From Megachile rotundata (lineage: Eukaryota > Arthropoda > Insecta > Hymenoptera > Megachilidae), in the NCBI RefSeq assembly GCF_050947335.1, contig NC_134983.1, positions 4,278,001 through 4,342,000 on the forward strand: DNA of 64,000 nt. Reading direction: 5' to 3'. The translations under genes and the position numbers were made by a program. Shown here one piece after another: positions 34,535 to 46,147 of this stretch (position 1 is the stretch's first letter; each line of letters begins with the position of its first letter). The notes below the pieces were generated by a model. That model had not been told where the DNA came from. It ran no database searches and worked only from the letters and a program-made list of their open reading frames with translations.

Positions 34535-37110
34535 CGAAATCTCCAAAAAATATATTTTTGGAATTTTGTACAGTTGCATAAATATACCGACCTTTTTGTT
34601 TTTAGTAATCGGAATTTTTTTATGAAAATTATGGTTAGGTACTGTTATTTAAATACAGATTCATAGTGCGTAAGCAACAAAATAAAAAGAATTTGATATA
34701 TTAACGTACATATTTAAATTTGCTTAAAAACTAATTTTAACCTAACCTACAAAAAAACATTGTAACTACAAAACATTCTTATAAAATAAATATTTTTGAA
34801 GACGTAATTCGTTTTAAACACCTTTAACTTTAAATAAATACAAAATCATTTGTCGTTTTATTTTTATCATTTCAGAACATTTTTTTCTATAATTAAAGCA
34901 AAGTTATTAATGTAAAGTGAAATAATTAATGTAAAGTTATTAATATTTCAGGATTATTTTGAAAATTACTTTATAAAATGAATAACACGTGCTTTGAATG
35001 ATAATGAGCCAGTGGACAACGTTAAAGCAATGAGCACTCCGAACGTGTAACGCAGAAAATAAGTCCGAGGCGTTGAAAGAACTCTAAAGTAATGAACGCG
35101 ATAGCATGACATAAGCCTTATGTCATCTAGTGTTACTGTTGTGAATTATTGGCTGTATGAGGCCCCACGGGAAATATCTTTTGACAGTTAAAAATGATGG
35201 TTGTTATCTATTCACTGAACCACGCTCTCCCGTTACCATCAATAACAAAGCTTGATCGCATCATGATATTTTTTCGTAATAAATCACTGCAGGACTCTGA
35301 AGTATCATATTAACAGCGTTGAATATGCAGATCAGTGTTTCCTTTTGCAATTTGTATAGGATTTTAAAATTATAGTTAGGTTCAGTCATAATCCATTATT
35401 TTAACGAAATACTTCCAAATTACGAGGAACGTATACAATGTTTACTTATTTTGAGATGTTTTAAAGTCGTATTTTCGAATTAATTACTGTTTCGTTGCAT
35501 AAATTATCTGAATGTCATAATTTTGTACTAAACTATTGTAAGCAACTATTATCATTTACTAAATTCATTATGAGATTAACTAGATTTTATTCTTCATTTA
35601 ATAACATTTAATACATTATACATAATGTTTCAAGAGTGATTAGATTTTCTTAAAAATAGTTATATTCATTCAGAAAGTTATATTAATTTTCATTCAGTAA
35701 ATTCAGTTAATTTTAGATATCAATAAATTTAATCATTGATAAACAAAATTCAGATACGCAAAAAACTGAAAAATGTTTTGACAGAAAAATTAGAAACAGT
35801 TTTCGATTTTAATATAAAGAGCTAAAATTGCAGTTGAACACTCTTGAGATATTACTCAAGAGTGTAGTTTGAGGCAAACGGAGTTTGCGGTAAGTTTAAG
35901 GCAAAAGGAGTAAAAATACCGGGCTTTCAAAGATGATATTTATTCAAATTTTCGGAATATAAAGTGGCTAAAATTGAAGCTAAATTGGCTAGGGTCGTTT
36001 CATACACCAGTGTGACCGTAAATATTAAATGAAGGTACAACAAAAATATCCGTTGTAGCCAGATCTTGAATGCTCACTATTGGTCATTCGACAAATAAGT
36101 AAATTAAAATATTAGAATAAATATAATAAATATAATGAATAAATGAAAATACATAGATAAAGTGGCTGCAATAAGTTATCTGCGAAACTGCAATCGTATA
36201 AATTCAAAGAGTTTATGTATGCCGGTTTGAAACAATATTCCGTTCCAATGTGATAAGAACTTTAGTGTCTTAAAACTTCACACTTCCTTCACAATAGTTA
36301 CTTGACGACTCTCGTAAAAGTTTTCCCGAGTAACAATAAAGTAAATAGAAAAACATGACGTTCCGTTCGACAAGTGTCGTTTCTTTGCCAAAATAGCACA
36401 CGGTTATCACTTGCTTATCACTCAGATTGTTTTTCGGTACTGTGCAAACGCAGATACTTTTTTCATAATTACCATTAAACCGTGCTATCTCAGTATTTCG
36501 CTGACTTTCCTCTTGCGAAATGTACGGAAGCTTTTTCTTATGCATGAATTCGCGTTATAAAAACCGTAACAGGTCTGTTCCGTCCGCTGTAACACACACG
36601 TGTGCGCGAAATAAAATTTTACATACGAAACTTCTACCTGCAGGATTAAACGGAGATTTTCGTGTGAGCGAAACTGTGTTTACTTGCTTAAATTATTTCT
36701 ACTTTTTAACTGGACCGTGGTTTTCCACGATTTAGTACTGAAATAGCGTACTTGTTCCTTGTAAATACTGCAGAGCGCGCTTTAAACATTTCCATGATAC
36801 TAACTTGTATTCTTGTTTCACATGTCTCTTTGCTTCTGACGCTGACAGTGATTGAATTTCGAGCTTATATTTCTCCTTTTGAATCGTGTAAAATTTGGTT
36901 AGAAAGTATTTTATTCTTTATAATGAATCTATTAAATTCTTTATAATTCTCAATTTTGAAAATTTTAATGTCTTCTGAAATTGTCTTTTTTAATTTAATA
37001 ATTAAGCAGAAATTTCGTTTAATCATTCGGTAAATAACACACCGTTTCATTTAAAAAAAACGGTGATATACATATCTTCAAAGCCCCTAAACTTGGATAA
37101 AAATTATTAT
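34535..37110. other. AT-rich stretch with a 10-bp hairpin
   Basis: Mostly unremarkable. At 35838-35865 ACACTCTTGA and TCAAGAGTGT form a perfect 10-bp stem with an 8-nt loop. The minus frame 36270-36545 (91 residues) reads like plausible protein but matches nothing I know. Confidence 0.35.
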
Positions 37111-37614
37111 TGCTATACAAGGTGGCTCACCACATTTTACCATCTAGATTTGCGTCATTGTTATTACTCATAGCAAATAATGTTTTAGATAAAGTTGAAT
37201 GGTTTTGAGAGCGGCATATGCTGGTGGTATATTTTATTTGTAGGTGGACATGTAAAGGACATATGAAGGTCATTAATGTTTTTTTAAATGGAGTCATATA
37301 TTTTTTATTGCATCAGCTGATACGCCTTCATATTCTTTACAAAGAAGTATTAATCTGTTTATGTGAAAGAATCATTAGTTTAGGAGAAATTTTAATTCTA
37401 ACAAATTAGGAAATCGTTACTTTCTAGACAATATTATGAATTGTCCTAACTGAACAGCAAATATTTTTCTACATGCTTTGAGATGTCACGCCACCAAACG
37501 AATTGTGAGTTTTTGTTTTTTTTTTATTTTGTAGTAATAGTGAAATTTAGTCTCTGTTACGTCTTTAATACGATGAATACGACGATACGGTGAATTATCA
37601 CTTCATAATGAAGT

Positions 37615-37765
37615 ATTTTAAAGAAGAAACGAGACATGTTATCAGTTTATTTTGAAGCTGGGAAAAGTGTTACACGTGCAGAAAGATTATACACTACGAA
37701 ATGTTAGAGAGTCATTAATTTCTCGATCCAGAAAGTGTTCTGATGCAAATGGTCGCCACATTGAA
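37615..37765 (+). pseudogene. Relic of an N-terminal transposase helix-turn-helix
   Basis: In the centre of the long-TIR element, the plus strand reads LSVYFEAGKSVTRAERLYTT (ending in a stop after KC). This resembles the helix-turn-helix start of mariner-like and DUF4817-type proteins, which have a pattern like Y.EA..N...A.RLYAERFP. A frameshift separates an upstream segment with KEETRHVIS, and a stop follows, with IQKVF after it. No DDE domain follows before the right arm. Confidence 0.4.
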
Positions 37766-37902
37766 TCTTTTCTGTAAATAGACATTAAAATTAAAATATT
37801 TCATAAACTAATGATCTTTTCACATAAATAGATTAATACTTTTTTATATAGAATATGAAGAAGTATCAGCTGATGCAATAAAAAATATATGATTCCATTT
37901 AA

Positions 37903-38222
37903 CACGTTCCGTGCCACATGTACCACCGGTGGTACACGGTAAACTTGATCGTCAGGCCACGTGTACCACCGGTGGTACACGCAGTCATATTTATTCAATG
38001 CGTTGAAAACATATATTTTATTACAAATATAATTCTGTAAACTATATTTCTACCTAGAAAATGAAGCATTATACAAGATGCAGTATAGAACAAAAGAAAA
38101 CAAGAATTACTTATGTATTGAGGATGTAATGAAATATTGTGTGATAATATATTAATCTTTAGTCAAAATATCAAATGGCCTGAACGACAAGTCCAGGCAA
38201 AAATGGCTTGGCACGGAACGTG
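37903..38222. mobile_element. Nested piggyBac-like element (320 bp)
   Basis: The element has inverted ends CACGTTCCGTGCCA and TGGCACGGAACGTG with TTAA on both sides (37899-37902 and 38223-38226). The 20-bp palindrome GTGTACCACCGGTGGTACAC or its near form occurs twice near the left end. It is closely related to 56796-57587 but lacks the transposase fragment. The uninterrupted copy of its target is still present in the left arm of the host element (around 37272-37284), so this inserted after the host element formed. Confidence 0.8.
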
Positions 38223-38398
38223 TTAAAAAAACATTAATGACCTTCATATGTCCTTTACACGTCCACCTACAGAAAAAAATATACCACCAGCATATGCCCC
38301 TCTCAAAACCATTCAACTTCATCTGAAACATTTTTTGCTATGACTAATAATAATGACGCAAATCTAGATGAAAAAATGTGGTCAGCCACCCTATATGT

Positions 38399-39460
38399 AT
38401 AATAGACCTCTTCGTAGCATACAATTTTGGTTACATTAATCTATTTCTGGTCTTTACACATTCGAAAATATTTAAGCTGCTAATAGCCCCACCCTGTATA
38501 ATGTAACGTCCCACGTTTTAACAGTATTAAAAAATATTTAATAACGAAACTCCTGAAGTCTTGTTAGCAAAAGATTTAAAGTTCTGTTATAACTCCTGTC
38601 TCATTAATATATTTCGTCTACGTGCATTAAAGTTTTTAATTTAGTTTGGTATTACATGGCATCAAATTGACTTTCGTAAATTTTTAATGTATGTACGGAG
38701 AGCAATAAGTTTTATTACATCTCACTATGGTTGAAAGTTTGAAAACTTCATTACTTGTTCGATAGTTCCCTGAGGTTTGTATAATTCCATAATTATTGTA
38801 TAACTTTATTTTGCAATTTATACGGAGACGCTGAATGTTATCCTTATGAATAATATTTGCAAGTGAACGTAAGTTGTAATGTATTCGAAATCTTTTGTCG
38901 ACGGTGGTTTGGTGATTCAACGAAAATCAAAAAAGGAACTTTCAACCTACTAAAACTTTTACGAACTTGATCATTATTGCGAAAGCACGGAGTATAACCG
39001 GTGTGCTTCCTCCTTTGTTTCAATAAAAGTAAAGACTGCATTTTGCAATATAAATGTTATAAATATTTATAACATCAGTATTTTGATATTCTAGTAATAT
39101 GAAGAAGATTATATCACTTCATATTTGTATATAACAGATATATAAATAAATATTATTCTAAAATACATAAGTAGAATTACTAGAATATATAAATAAAATT
39201 ATACCCAAAAACCTAAAAATATAAAAAATCAAATGCTTCATTAATGCACTAACTTTGAATGTTTCGATAAAATTGTTAACAATGTCATTGCATATCCTTT
39301 TGTCTGTTCACTGTATTTCGGATTCCCAGCAGTTAATTATTTTATATAAGAAAGTAATAAAATAAAATGACAAGAAGATTTTTCAAGCTGAAAATATGAT
39401 AATTGACACCTTCTGTAGTAAAGGGAGATTAGTATCAGATTATGCAAATAATTAATTACT
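38399..39460. other. AT-rich stretch with isolated CCACCCTGTATAATG
   Basis: No gene recognised. A lone terminus-like word lies near 38490. Confidence 0.4.
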
Positions 39461-39484
39461 TAAAAAATGCAATTGCGGGTTTCA

Positions 39485-39690
39485 TTATTGAAGTATGTAA
39501 TTATGGTGAAAAAAAACGTGTGGATCGATCGGAGTTGTATTTTTTGGTCCGACGAAAAGTACATTGACCCCCTCTTAAATGCGTCAAATCAGCGATTAAA
39601 AAATAAATGTCAATTAAATGTTTCACTAAATACAATTCACAGGTGTATTTTAAGATCAGCGCGTACTGTGAGAATAAAAACGATGTGGTG
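39485..39690 (+). pseudogene. Possible short transposase relic
   Basis: One open plus-strand frame contains CIFWSDEKYIDPLLNASNQR, which resembles the SDEK...N.QN.R block around the second catalytic aspartate of some Tc1/mariner-type transposases. Only this block is visible, with an HTH-like stretch after it in an unexpected order. Weak call. Confidence 0.25.
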
Positions 39691-40019
39691 TTAAAATGAA
39701 AGTTAAAGCACAGAGTAAATAAAGCAGTTGATTTTCTGAAATATATATGATTTTCAAATAAATTTCGTTTTTTAAATTATTTTAGCGATAAAAAGTAATT
39801 TAATTTAGATCGCTTCGATGGATTCAACTGATATTAGTATAACTTAATAATGCTTCCATTAACAGCACAAGTGTATGCACTACATAAAATGTCCGATCGA
39901 ATCATGGAACGCTTCGACTAAAAACTTTTTCCTATAATATACATTTTATGCGAGATGCGCAAGTTGAGTGATCTTGGTGTTTATGTAGCATTGTTAAGAA
40001 ACATTGACTTTAAGTTTCT

Positions 40020-40390
40020 AGATTTTTAAACTATCAAATTTCCAATTTCATAAACTTTTAAAGTACTGAAATTATAAATTTTCAAATTCCGAAATTATGA
40101 GATTTGCAAATATTCTAATTCCCAAATGTGCAAAATTTGCAATCTCCAAATTTAAAAATACCTACATTCATATATCCTAAAATACTTATATTTCCAAATT
40201 CCCAAATCCCGAAATTTCCCAAATCCCAAATTTCTCAAATCCCCAAATTTCCCAAATTAACAAATTCCAAAGTTTTCAGATTCCCAAGTTCCGAAATGTA
40301 AACATTCCTAAATTTCCAACTTTCCAAATTCTTAATTTCTCAAATTCTAAAATTTTCAAATTCCGAAACTCAGTAATGTCAATAAATACT
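40020..40390 (+). repeat. Low-complexity AAATTCCCAAATTTCC block
   Basis: Dense, irregular repeats of AAATTCCCAAAT and AATTTCCAAATT, most regular at 40195-40270. Pyrimidine orientation on the plus strand. Confidence 0.7.
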
Positions 40391-40639
40391 ACTTTCAGAA
40401 GTATTCTATCGCTCAACATTTTGTTATTATTTCATATATCATATGCAGATACAAACGTTTCGCATTGCTTTTTAACTTATTAATTACCTCTCTCATGAGT
40501 TCTAAAACAAATAAAACAAAAGGCAGTACTTTCACTCAATTAAATTTAAGTACATTAATTTATGGAGTACAAATTGTAATTTTGGAGTACAAAATTACAT
40601 TTAAATTCACCGATGAATGTCGACATATACCAAATACGT

Positions 40640-41482
40640 CGGTGAAAGACCGAATATTTTATTACATTCTTGTACATTCGGACCCTTACCGGTGTATGTC
40701 GACAATCACAGATATGCTCTGGTGAAGGTCCAAAAGAGAGGAGCCGACAAAGAAGCGACTGGCTCTCTCCCGCCAAATCTTGTGTTCTGCGTGGAGTCAG
40801 TCAGCTTTGTCAATCTTATGCAAGCTTCGATGATGCGAGCAACGTTTTCTTAACTTTTTTTCCAATACCGTAATTTATACTGAATGGATACTGCAGTAAA
40901 TCGTGATATTTTTCTTGAAAAGTTAAATGCATTAATTGCGGGTAAACGAAAAGACAATTGTTTATATTTTTCTCAAGAAAAGTACTCTAAAATACTTTCT
41001 GAAGTGGTTTCTGCTAAAACTAAGTGCAACACACCTTTGGATTACAGACGATTAAAACGTTTTGACGTTTTAAAAATTAATGATGAAAGGAAATTAATTG
41101 TACCATTAAAATCAGGGGAATCGAATATACAGTATTATGTTACCAATGAAAAATTGTTCAGTATACTATATGGAACTCACGCCAGAATAGACCACGGAGG
41201 AAGAACACGTCTGCTTAGAATGTACTATGTGTTTTAAATTCTTGGTCTCTCCTCTCAGAAAGAGAGGCGAAAAAGTTACGTCACCCTTGTGACGTTTTAT
41301 AGCGATTGAATTACGGAGAAGAAAATATAATTCTCCGACATGTTTAACATTCACCATTAGTGCATGGTGAATGTCGACATTTAACGGTGTAAGTCAGAAA
41401 TAAGGGTATTTAGCAAATATTTCGGACATACACCAAGCGACTATGTGAATGTCGACATTCACCAGATTTCGGTCTTTCACGG
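40640..41482. mobile_element. Remnant of a Ginger/KRBA2-like DNA transposon
   Basis: The sequence CGGTGAAAGACCGAAT at 40640 is inverted at about 41467-41482 (ATTTCGGTCTTTCACGG), bounding a segment that carries an integrase-like frame. Motifs centred on GTCGAC (TGTATGTCGACA near 40698, TGGTGAATGTCGACATT near 41366, and the palindrome GTGAATGTCGACATTCAC near 41443, with another just outside at about 40614) lie in both flanks, as expected of subterminal transposase sites. The exact ends and target duplication are unclear. This is an internally deleted copy. Confidence 0.5.
40884..41237 (+). CDS. N-terminal fragment of KRBA2/Ginger-like integrase
   Basis: 117 residues from ATG at 40884. Residues 20-60 (CLYFSQEKYSKILSEVVSAK and the LDYRRLKRFDVL segment after it), then LIVPLKSGESNIQYYV, and finally THARIDHGGRTRL match the layout I know from KRBA2- or SCAND3-like proteins of animals, which derive from Ginger-type transposons. 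There H..I.HGGR.RM begins the zinc-binding integrase N-domain, followed by the DDE core. Here the frame leaves the family right after HGGRTRLL and stops four residues later, so the catalytic core is missing. It is probably not functional as a transposase. A short open remnant without stops suggests youth or chance survival. Family recalled from pattern, not searched. Confidence 0.6.
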   Translation: MDTAVNRDIFLEKLNALIAGKRKDNCLYFSQEKYSKILSEVVSAKTKCNTPLDYRRLKRFDVLKINDERKLIVPLKSGESNIQYYVTNEKLFSILYGTHARIDHGGRTRLLRMYYVF

Positions 41483-41489
41483 TAACATA

Positions 41490-42380
41490 TACAAAATTAT
41501 GTTCAAATTGAATTCAATAAATATAGAATGACATTTAAATTAAAATAAATACACGTGAAATCACATTTAAATAAATATGAAATTACAATTAAATTGAACA
41601 AATATTTAATAACATTTAAATGGGAATAAATTAATAAAATAAGAGACTTAAATTAAATGAAGCGAATATAAAATTGTATCTAATATTGAAACACATTATC
41701 AATATCAACAAATATATACAAGAGTTGAGAATTTGTCGACTGCAAAAATTATGATTGATAGAAATAAAAAGAATTCTATGAACGTTTTAATTTCCTCCTG
41801 CAAAATCATCAATAAAACTGCGAAAACGTAATAAAAGGCGACGTTCCAGGAACTGAAATGAAGAAATTAATTCGTGCACTGAAACAATTATCGATATTTA
41901 TGACGTTTCATCAATTTCATACAACTTCTATTACTCTCTTTATGAACGCAAGTTCGGACGAGTAATTAATTAAAAATTCAGCTGACAATCAAATGGTATT
42001 AGTTGAATCTAGACACAAATCAGAGAATTGACTGTATCTACAGCATTAACTGTTTTTAATTAATTATATCTATATCATCCGCTCGTAACAACAAGTTCCA
42101 TTGAAACTGCTTGAATCGAAGGAAAAATAGAAAAAGTCAACGGTCCGTATTGACCCGAATTCTCGTTATTCACGGTTGGCATTCTTTAAACGATAAACTA
42201 CGACACAGAGTGACTCACTGATTCAATTGATTCGCATGTCGTTGCTCTTAAAAGATGAATAAGCAATTAGATGGGTAACGATGTGTAATTTGTCATCGTA
42301 GTTTTTTATATCATTCACTTTCCGTCGCTTCTTTCACAATTAATGAGGCTCATTCATTCGCGATAGATTAACTGTGTAAT
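41490..42380. other. AT-rich stretch, nothing recognised
   Basis: AT-rich, with a more balanced patch near 42130-42370 but no supported feature. Confidence 0.4.
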
Positions 42381-42389
42381 TTGCTAACT

Positions 42390-43610
42390 GTTTATTGTAT
42401 CATTTTTATTAGTCATGAAAACAATACATTTCTTACCAGTATAATATTTTTAATAAATACTAATTTGAAATTAAGGTGAAGTGGGGTAGGTCCAGACTGG
42501 TTTTTGTAAAGTTGGTACTTAAACGTAAGCATTTTCAGTCTTCTATGTAAATACTTAACGCTGTTGATATCGAACGCTTTGCACAATTACTACTATTTAA
42601 TTAATATTAACTAGGACCTTAATTTTCCTTGTACATTTTGATTTTGATAGGAAATTGTTTAAAATGTCAACTACTCTGCACTTTCCCTGAAAATGGGGTA
42701 AGAGCGTAACTTGAAGTTAAATGCATTGAAACTTTATTTCATATGCAATGGGGCAAGAGCAGAATTATTAACAAATCTGCTATAAAATGCTTTTTCCTGC
42801 ATTATGCAAGTACTCTAAACTGCAAACAAGTACTCTTAGCTGAAATATAAAAGGTGGTATAGTGAAGCAAAACAAGGAAACAAACATACTAAATGGAGAG
42901 CCTGTATACGCACTTGCCCCGTTTACGAACTTACCCCATTTCACCTTATTCGATTTCTACACTAATAAATTCTCAAATTTCAAAATTTCGAAATTGATCT
43001 AATTATCAGATCACGTAATAATTAACATTACTCTCATAAATTTACACTAAACCTAGCAAAGTTTGTCACAATGACTTACCAAATTTGCCAAAACTTATTA
43101 CAAAAATTTACGATATATTAGCTTTCCAATTCGCTAATCGTTTATTGTATAATTTTTATTAGTATTGAAAACAGTGCATCTTTTGTCACTCCTGTATTGT
43201 CAATAAATATTGATTTAAAATTCCAAAATTACTAAACTGCTAAATTCTCAGATTTAAAAATTTCGAAATTGACCGAATTACGAAATTACACACTAATCAA
43301 TGCTAGTTTTATAAATTAATATTAAACCTATGAAAATTTGTCAAAATGACCTGTTAAATCTACCAAAGCTTATTATAAAAATTCGTTTATTGTATTATTT
43401 GTATTAGTATTGAAAACAATACATTCCTTATCAGCACAATATTTTCAATAAACACTAATTTGAAGTTCCCCCATTTCTAGGCTACTAAATTTTCAAGTTT
43501 ATAAATTCTGAAATTGACCAAATTACCAAATTATACACTAAACCTAGCAAAAGTTGACAAAATGATTTACTAAAGTTTAGCAAAATGAACATAAGTCTTG
43601 TCAAAATGAA
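42390..43610 (+). repeat. Three-unit tandem repeat (~245-275 bp), first unit invaded
   Basis: Units start GTTTATTGTAT at 42390, 43140 and 43385. Each contains ATTAGT.ATGAAAACA-like sequence, AATAAA(C/T)ACTAATTTG, CGAAATTGA(C/T)C and CTAAACCTA(G)CAAA in the same order. Without the MITE at 42472-42948 the first unit is about 273 bp, against 245 for the second. The third is partly degraded at its end. Confidence 0.65.
42472..42948. mobile_element. MITE with TAAGGTGAAGTGGGGTA termini
   Basis: About 477 bp with inverted ends TAAGGTGAAGTGGGGTA and TACCCCATTTCACCTTA-like, flanked by TA. It sits inside the first unit of a tandem repeat. The second and third units show the uninterrupted sequence. Several internal copies of GGGGTAAG/GGGGCAAG occur in inverted pairs. 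There is no coding frame. Confidence 0.7.
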
Positions 43611-44985
43611 AATTTAAGAAATTCTTTACGTTAAGTTATAAGAAATCTCTTTTGAAATCTGTGTTGATTTTCATCAAGGTAAAAAATAAACGTGTACATT
43701 AATTTATGTTTTATCGTTCGTTTATTTATTTTTCAACTTCATCTTTAATTTCCAAATGTGCTTTCTACCACGTTAATATTATTAGAATAGGTAAATATAT
43801 ATCTTTTATTTGGAAAAAATATTTAAAATATCGTATAACATTGTAGCAGAACAGTTATTTGATAATTATTTCCTCATTTCGTGGAAAATTTTACTGGAAC
43901 GATGGAAAGGTTACGAAAAGTACAAGTAAACGTAATATAATCGTTAGCTTGCTTGTAACCGTATTATTTTTTTGAGTAAATTGTTTAGAAATTCATATCA
44001 AGTATTATTTATGAAAATTGATGTACAGTAGCGTTTAACGAAATACTGTTTGAAAATAACGAAGCGTAATTCTAAAAATTGACAAATAAGTTTTATGGTT
44101 TCTTTATTTTTATAACAAATTGTAAGCATTTGCATCACTGCAATAACTAATTATCGGTTTCTATTTGTTTGGAATATTATAACTGTGTCACAAAGGAATT
44201 TCTTGTTCTAATTATTTTCTTGACATGCAAATTTCTGTTATTAATCGTATCTCATTATTTTTTCATTTTGTTAAATATTATTGTATCATGAATATATTCA
44301 TTTACGAATAAATTATCGTCTAAGAAATGAAAGGGTAGAAGTTGCAACTGAATGAACTAAAAGTACAATTCTACTTTCCCATAAGTTTTTCATCACTTAC
44401 ATGTAAAATAACTCCTGTCCTTTAAAGTCCACATAGGACCATGAATACAAGAATAAATGTATGCAATCATAAGAAAAATGAAGTGTGCAAAGTGTGCAAA
44501 GAAATTTTTCCATCAGGAAGAAAATCAAAAATCACGATGTTTTAACCTTCTTTTTTATTGACCTACTTTCGAATTTCATTTTTATACATAAAATAGTTCA
44601 TTTCGTTCGTGGCAATGTAATCATACTTCCATCTTTCACATGCAGGAGAGTAATTTATGTCCATGAATGATGTGCTTCGATGTCAATGCAGACGATCGTT
44701 TGTCTTCATCAATCATTATTTCATTTTTCATGATACTCCCCTGTCGTTTTACATAAAATCACATATGTGTGCAACGGGTACAAAGATTTCGCATATGTTT
44801 CTTATGCTACAGTCTCTTACACAAAATGTAACATATAAAAGTAACATGTAGAATATACACACTTATAGTATAATGAAGACTAAATATGATTTTTTGGAAG
44901 AAAAATAAAGCCAACATAGAGGAGGCTTAACATTTGATCATTTATAGGAATTTTTGGAGATTTGAACATTTGAGGATGGATTAAA
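43611..44985. other. AT-rich stretch, nothing recognised
   Basis: No supported gene or repeat. Confidence 0.4.
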
Positions 44986-45297
44986 AATTTGGAATTGGTA
45001 ACTATTGTAAATTTTCAACTTTGCAAACTTCTAATTCGCAAATTTTCAAATTCTTAAGTTCTTATATTTCTTAATTCTTTAAATATATCATTCTTTATAT
45101 TTTCAAATTTTTATCTTTCTGTATTTTTAAATTTCTACAGTTTCCAGTTCTTATACTTTGAAATTTCTACATTTTCCAGTTCTTACACTTTCAAATTCCT
45201 ACATTTTTCAGTGCTTATATTTTACAATTTCTACGTTTATCAGTTTTTACATTTATAAATACCCACATTTTTCAGTTTCTACAATATAAGCAAAATT
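44986..45297 (+). repeat. Low-complexity TTTCAAATTCTTACATTTTC block
   Basis: Units such as CATTTTTCAGTTCTTACATT recur about every 30-40 bp over 300 bp. Pyrimidine orientation. Confidence 0.6.
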
Positions 45298-45298
45298 T

Positions 45299-45727
45299 CT
45301 CCATTTAGTACGTTTGTTTCCTTGTTTTGTTTCACTATATCTCCTTTTATATTTCAGCTAAGAGTACTTGTTTACAGTATAGAGTACTTGCATAATGCAG
45401 TAAAAAGCATTTTATGGCAGATTTGTTAATAATTCTGTTTTTGCCCCATTGCACATGAAAGAAAGTTTCAAAGTATTTTTAACTTCAAGTTGCGCTCTTA
45501 CCCCATTTTCGGGGAAAGTGCAGAGTAGTTGACATTTTAAACAATTCCCTATCAAAATCAAAATGTACAAAGAAAATTAAGGTCCTAGTTAATATTAATT
45601 AAATGGTAGTAATTATGCAAAGCGTTCGATATCGACAGCGTCAAGTATTTACATAGCAGACCGAAAATACTTATATTTAAATACCAACTTTACAAAAACC
45701 AGTCTACACTTACCCCACTTCACCTTA
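45299..45727. mobile_element. Second, inverted and truncated copy of the 42.5-kb MITE
   Basis: It aligns in inverted orientation along its length with 42472-42948, sharing for example GACATTTTAAACAATT and GCAAAGCGTTCGATATCGAC. The right end TTACCCCACTTCACCTTA is intact. About 50 bp including the other terminus is missing, where low-complexity sequence begins. Confidence 0.7.
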
Positions 45728-45979
45728 TAGTGTAAAAAACACTAACGACCATCTTAAAATTTACCAGCTCGTTTTATTAGTCTCATATCGTATCTACCAC
45801 GAATGGCCACGTATAACCATCGAGACGTGGTTGCTCCAAATTGCTACTGACGGAACGGGAGAAAATTCGATTGTGTAAATTGTTACGATTACAGCTCACG
45901 TAACAGCCATTGCTAATCTCATGGTAGTTCGTTGGAGGAATCAAAACGAGCAGAAGGAGCAGAGTAAATAGTCGTTAAC
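45728..45979. other. Spacer, possible 3' flank of the split exon
   Basis: A mixed-composition stretch just downstream (minus strand) of the candidate exon. No further exon recognised. Confidence 0.35.
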
Positions 45980-46147
45980 TTAGTTACATCCATCTATTTC
46001 CTTGTATAGTACAGTTTTTTGCAAGTAATTTGCCCTCCTTTGCATTCTGGCGACGTCTAATGACCTGTGTTTCAATTCCTCGATGAAACTTCTCTCACCA
46101 GCCATTAGCAAGGCTAAGGTCGTCTCAAGATCGACCAAACGACGGAG
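45980..46147 (-). pseudogene. Distal part of a host exon split by the foldback element
   Basis: The minus strand codes an uninterrupted, helical, charged segment starting LRRLVDLETTLALLMAGERS and continuing EELKHRSLDVARMQRRANYL, ending at TAA (45980-45982). A donor-like GGAT|GTAACT just before the stop would allow an internal exon instead. The reading frame continues directly into 48160-48212 if the 2003-bp insert and one copy of the 9-bp duplication are left out. The composition is non-repetitive and resembles a coiled-coil protein; I cannot name it. The insertion would truncate or abolish the product unless it is removed or spliced out. Confidence 0.55.
46139..46147. repeat. 9-bp target-site duplication ACGACGGAG (left copy)
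   Basis: Exactly repeated at 48151-48159 on the other side of the foldback element. Nine-bp duplications are typical of Mutator-like and foldback elements. Confidence 0.85.

Larger units (their letters stand above)
37115..38398. mobile_element. Long-TIR DNA element (mariner-like?) carrying a nested insertion
   Basis: The left arm starts ACAAGGTGGCTCACCACATT and the right arm ends with the inverted form (GTGGTCAGCCACCCTATA). The arms match for about 280 bp: left 37115 to about 37395, right from about 37797 to 38398. The right arm is interrupted by a piggyBac-like element at 37903-38222. TA-rich edges and a transposase-like relic in the middle suggest the Tc1/mariner superfamily. Confidence 0.7.
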
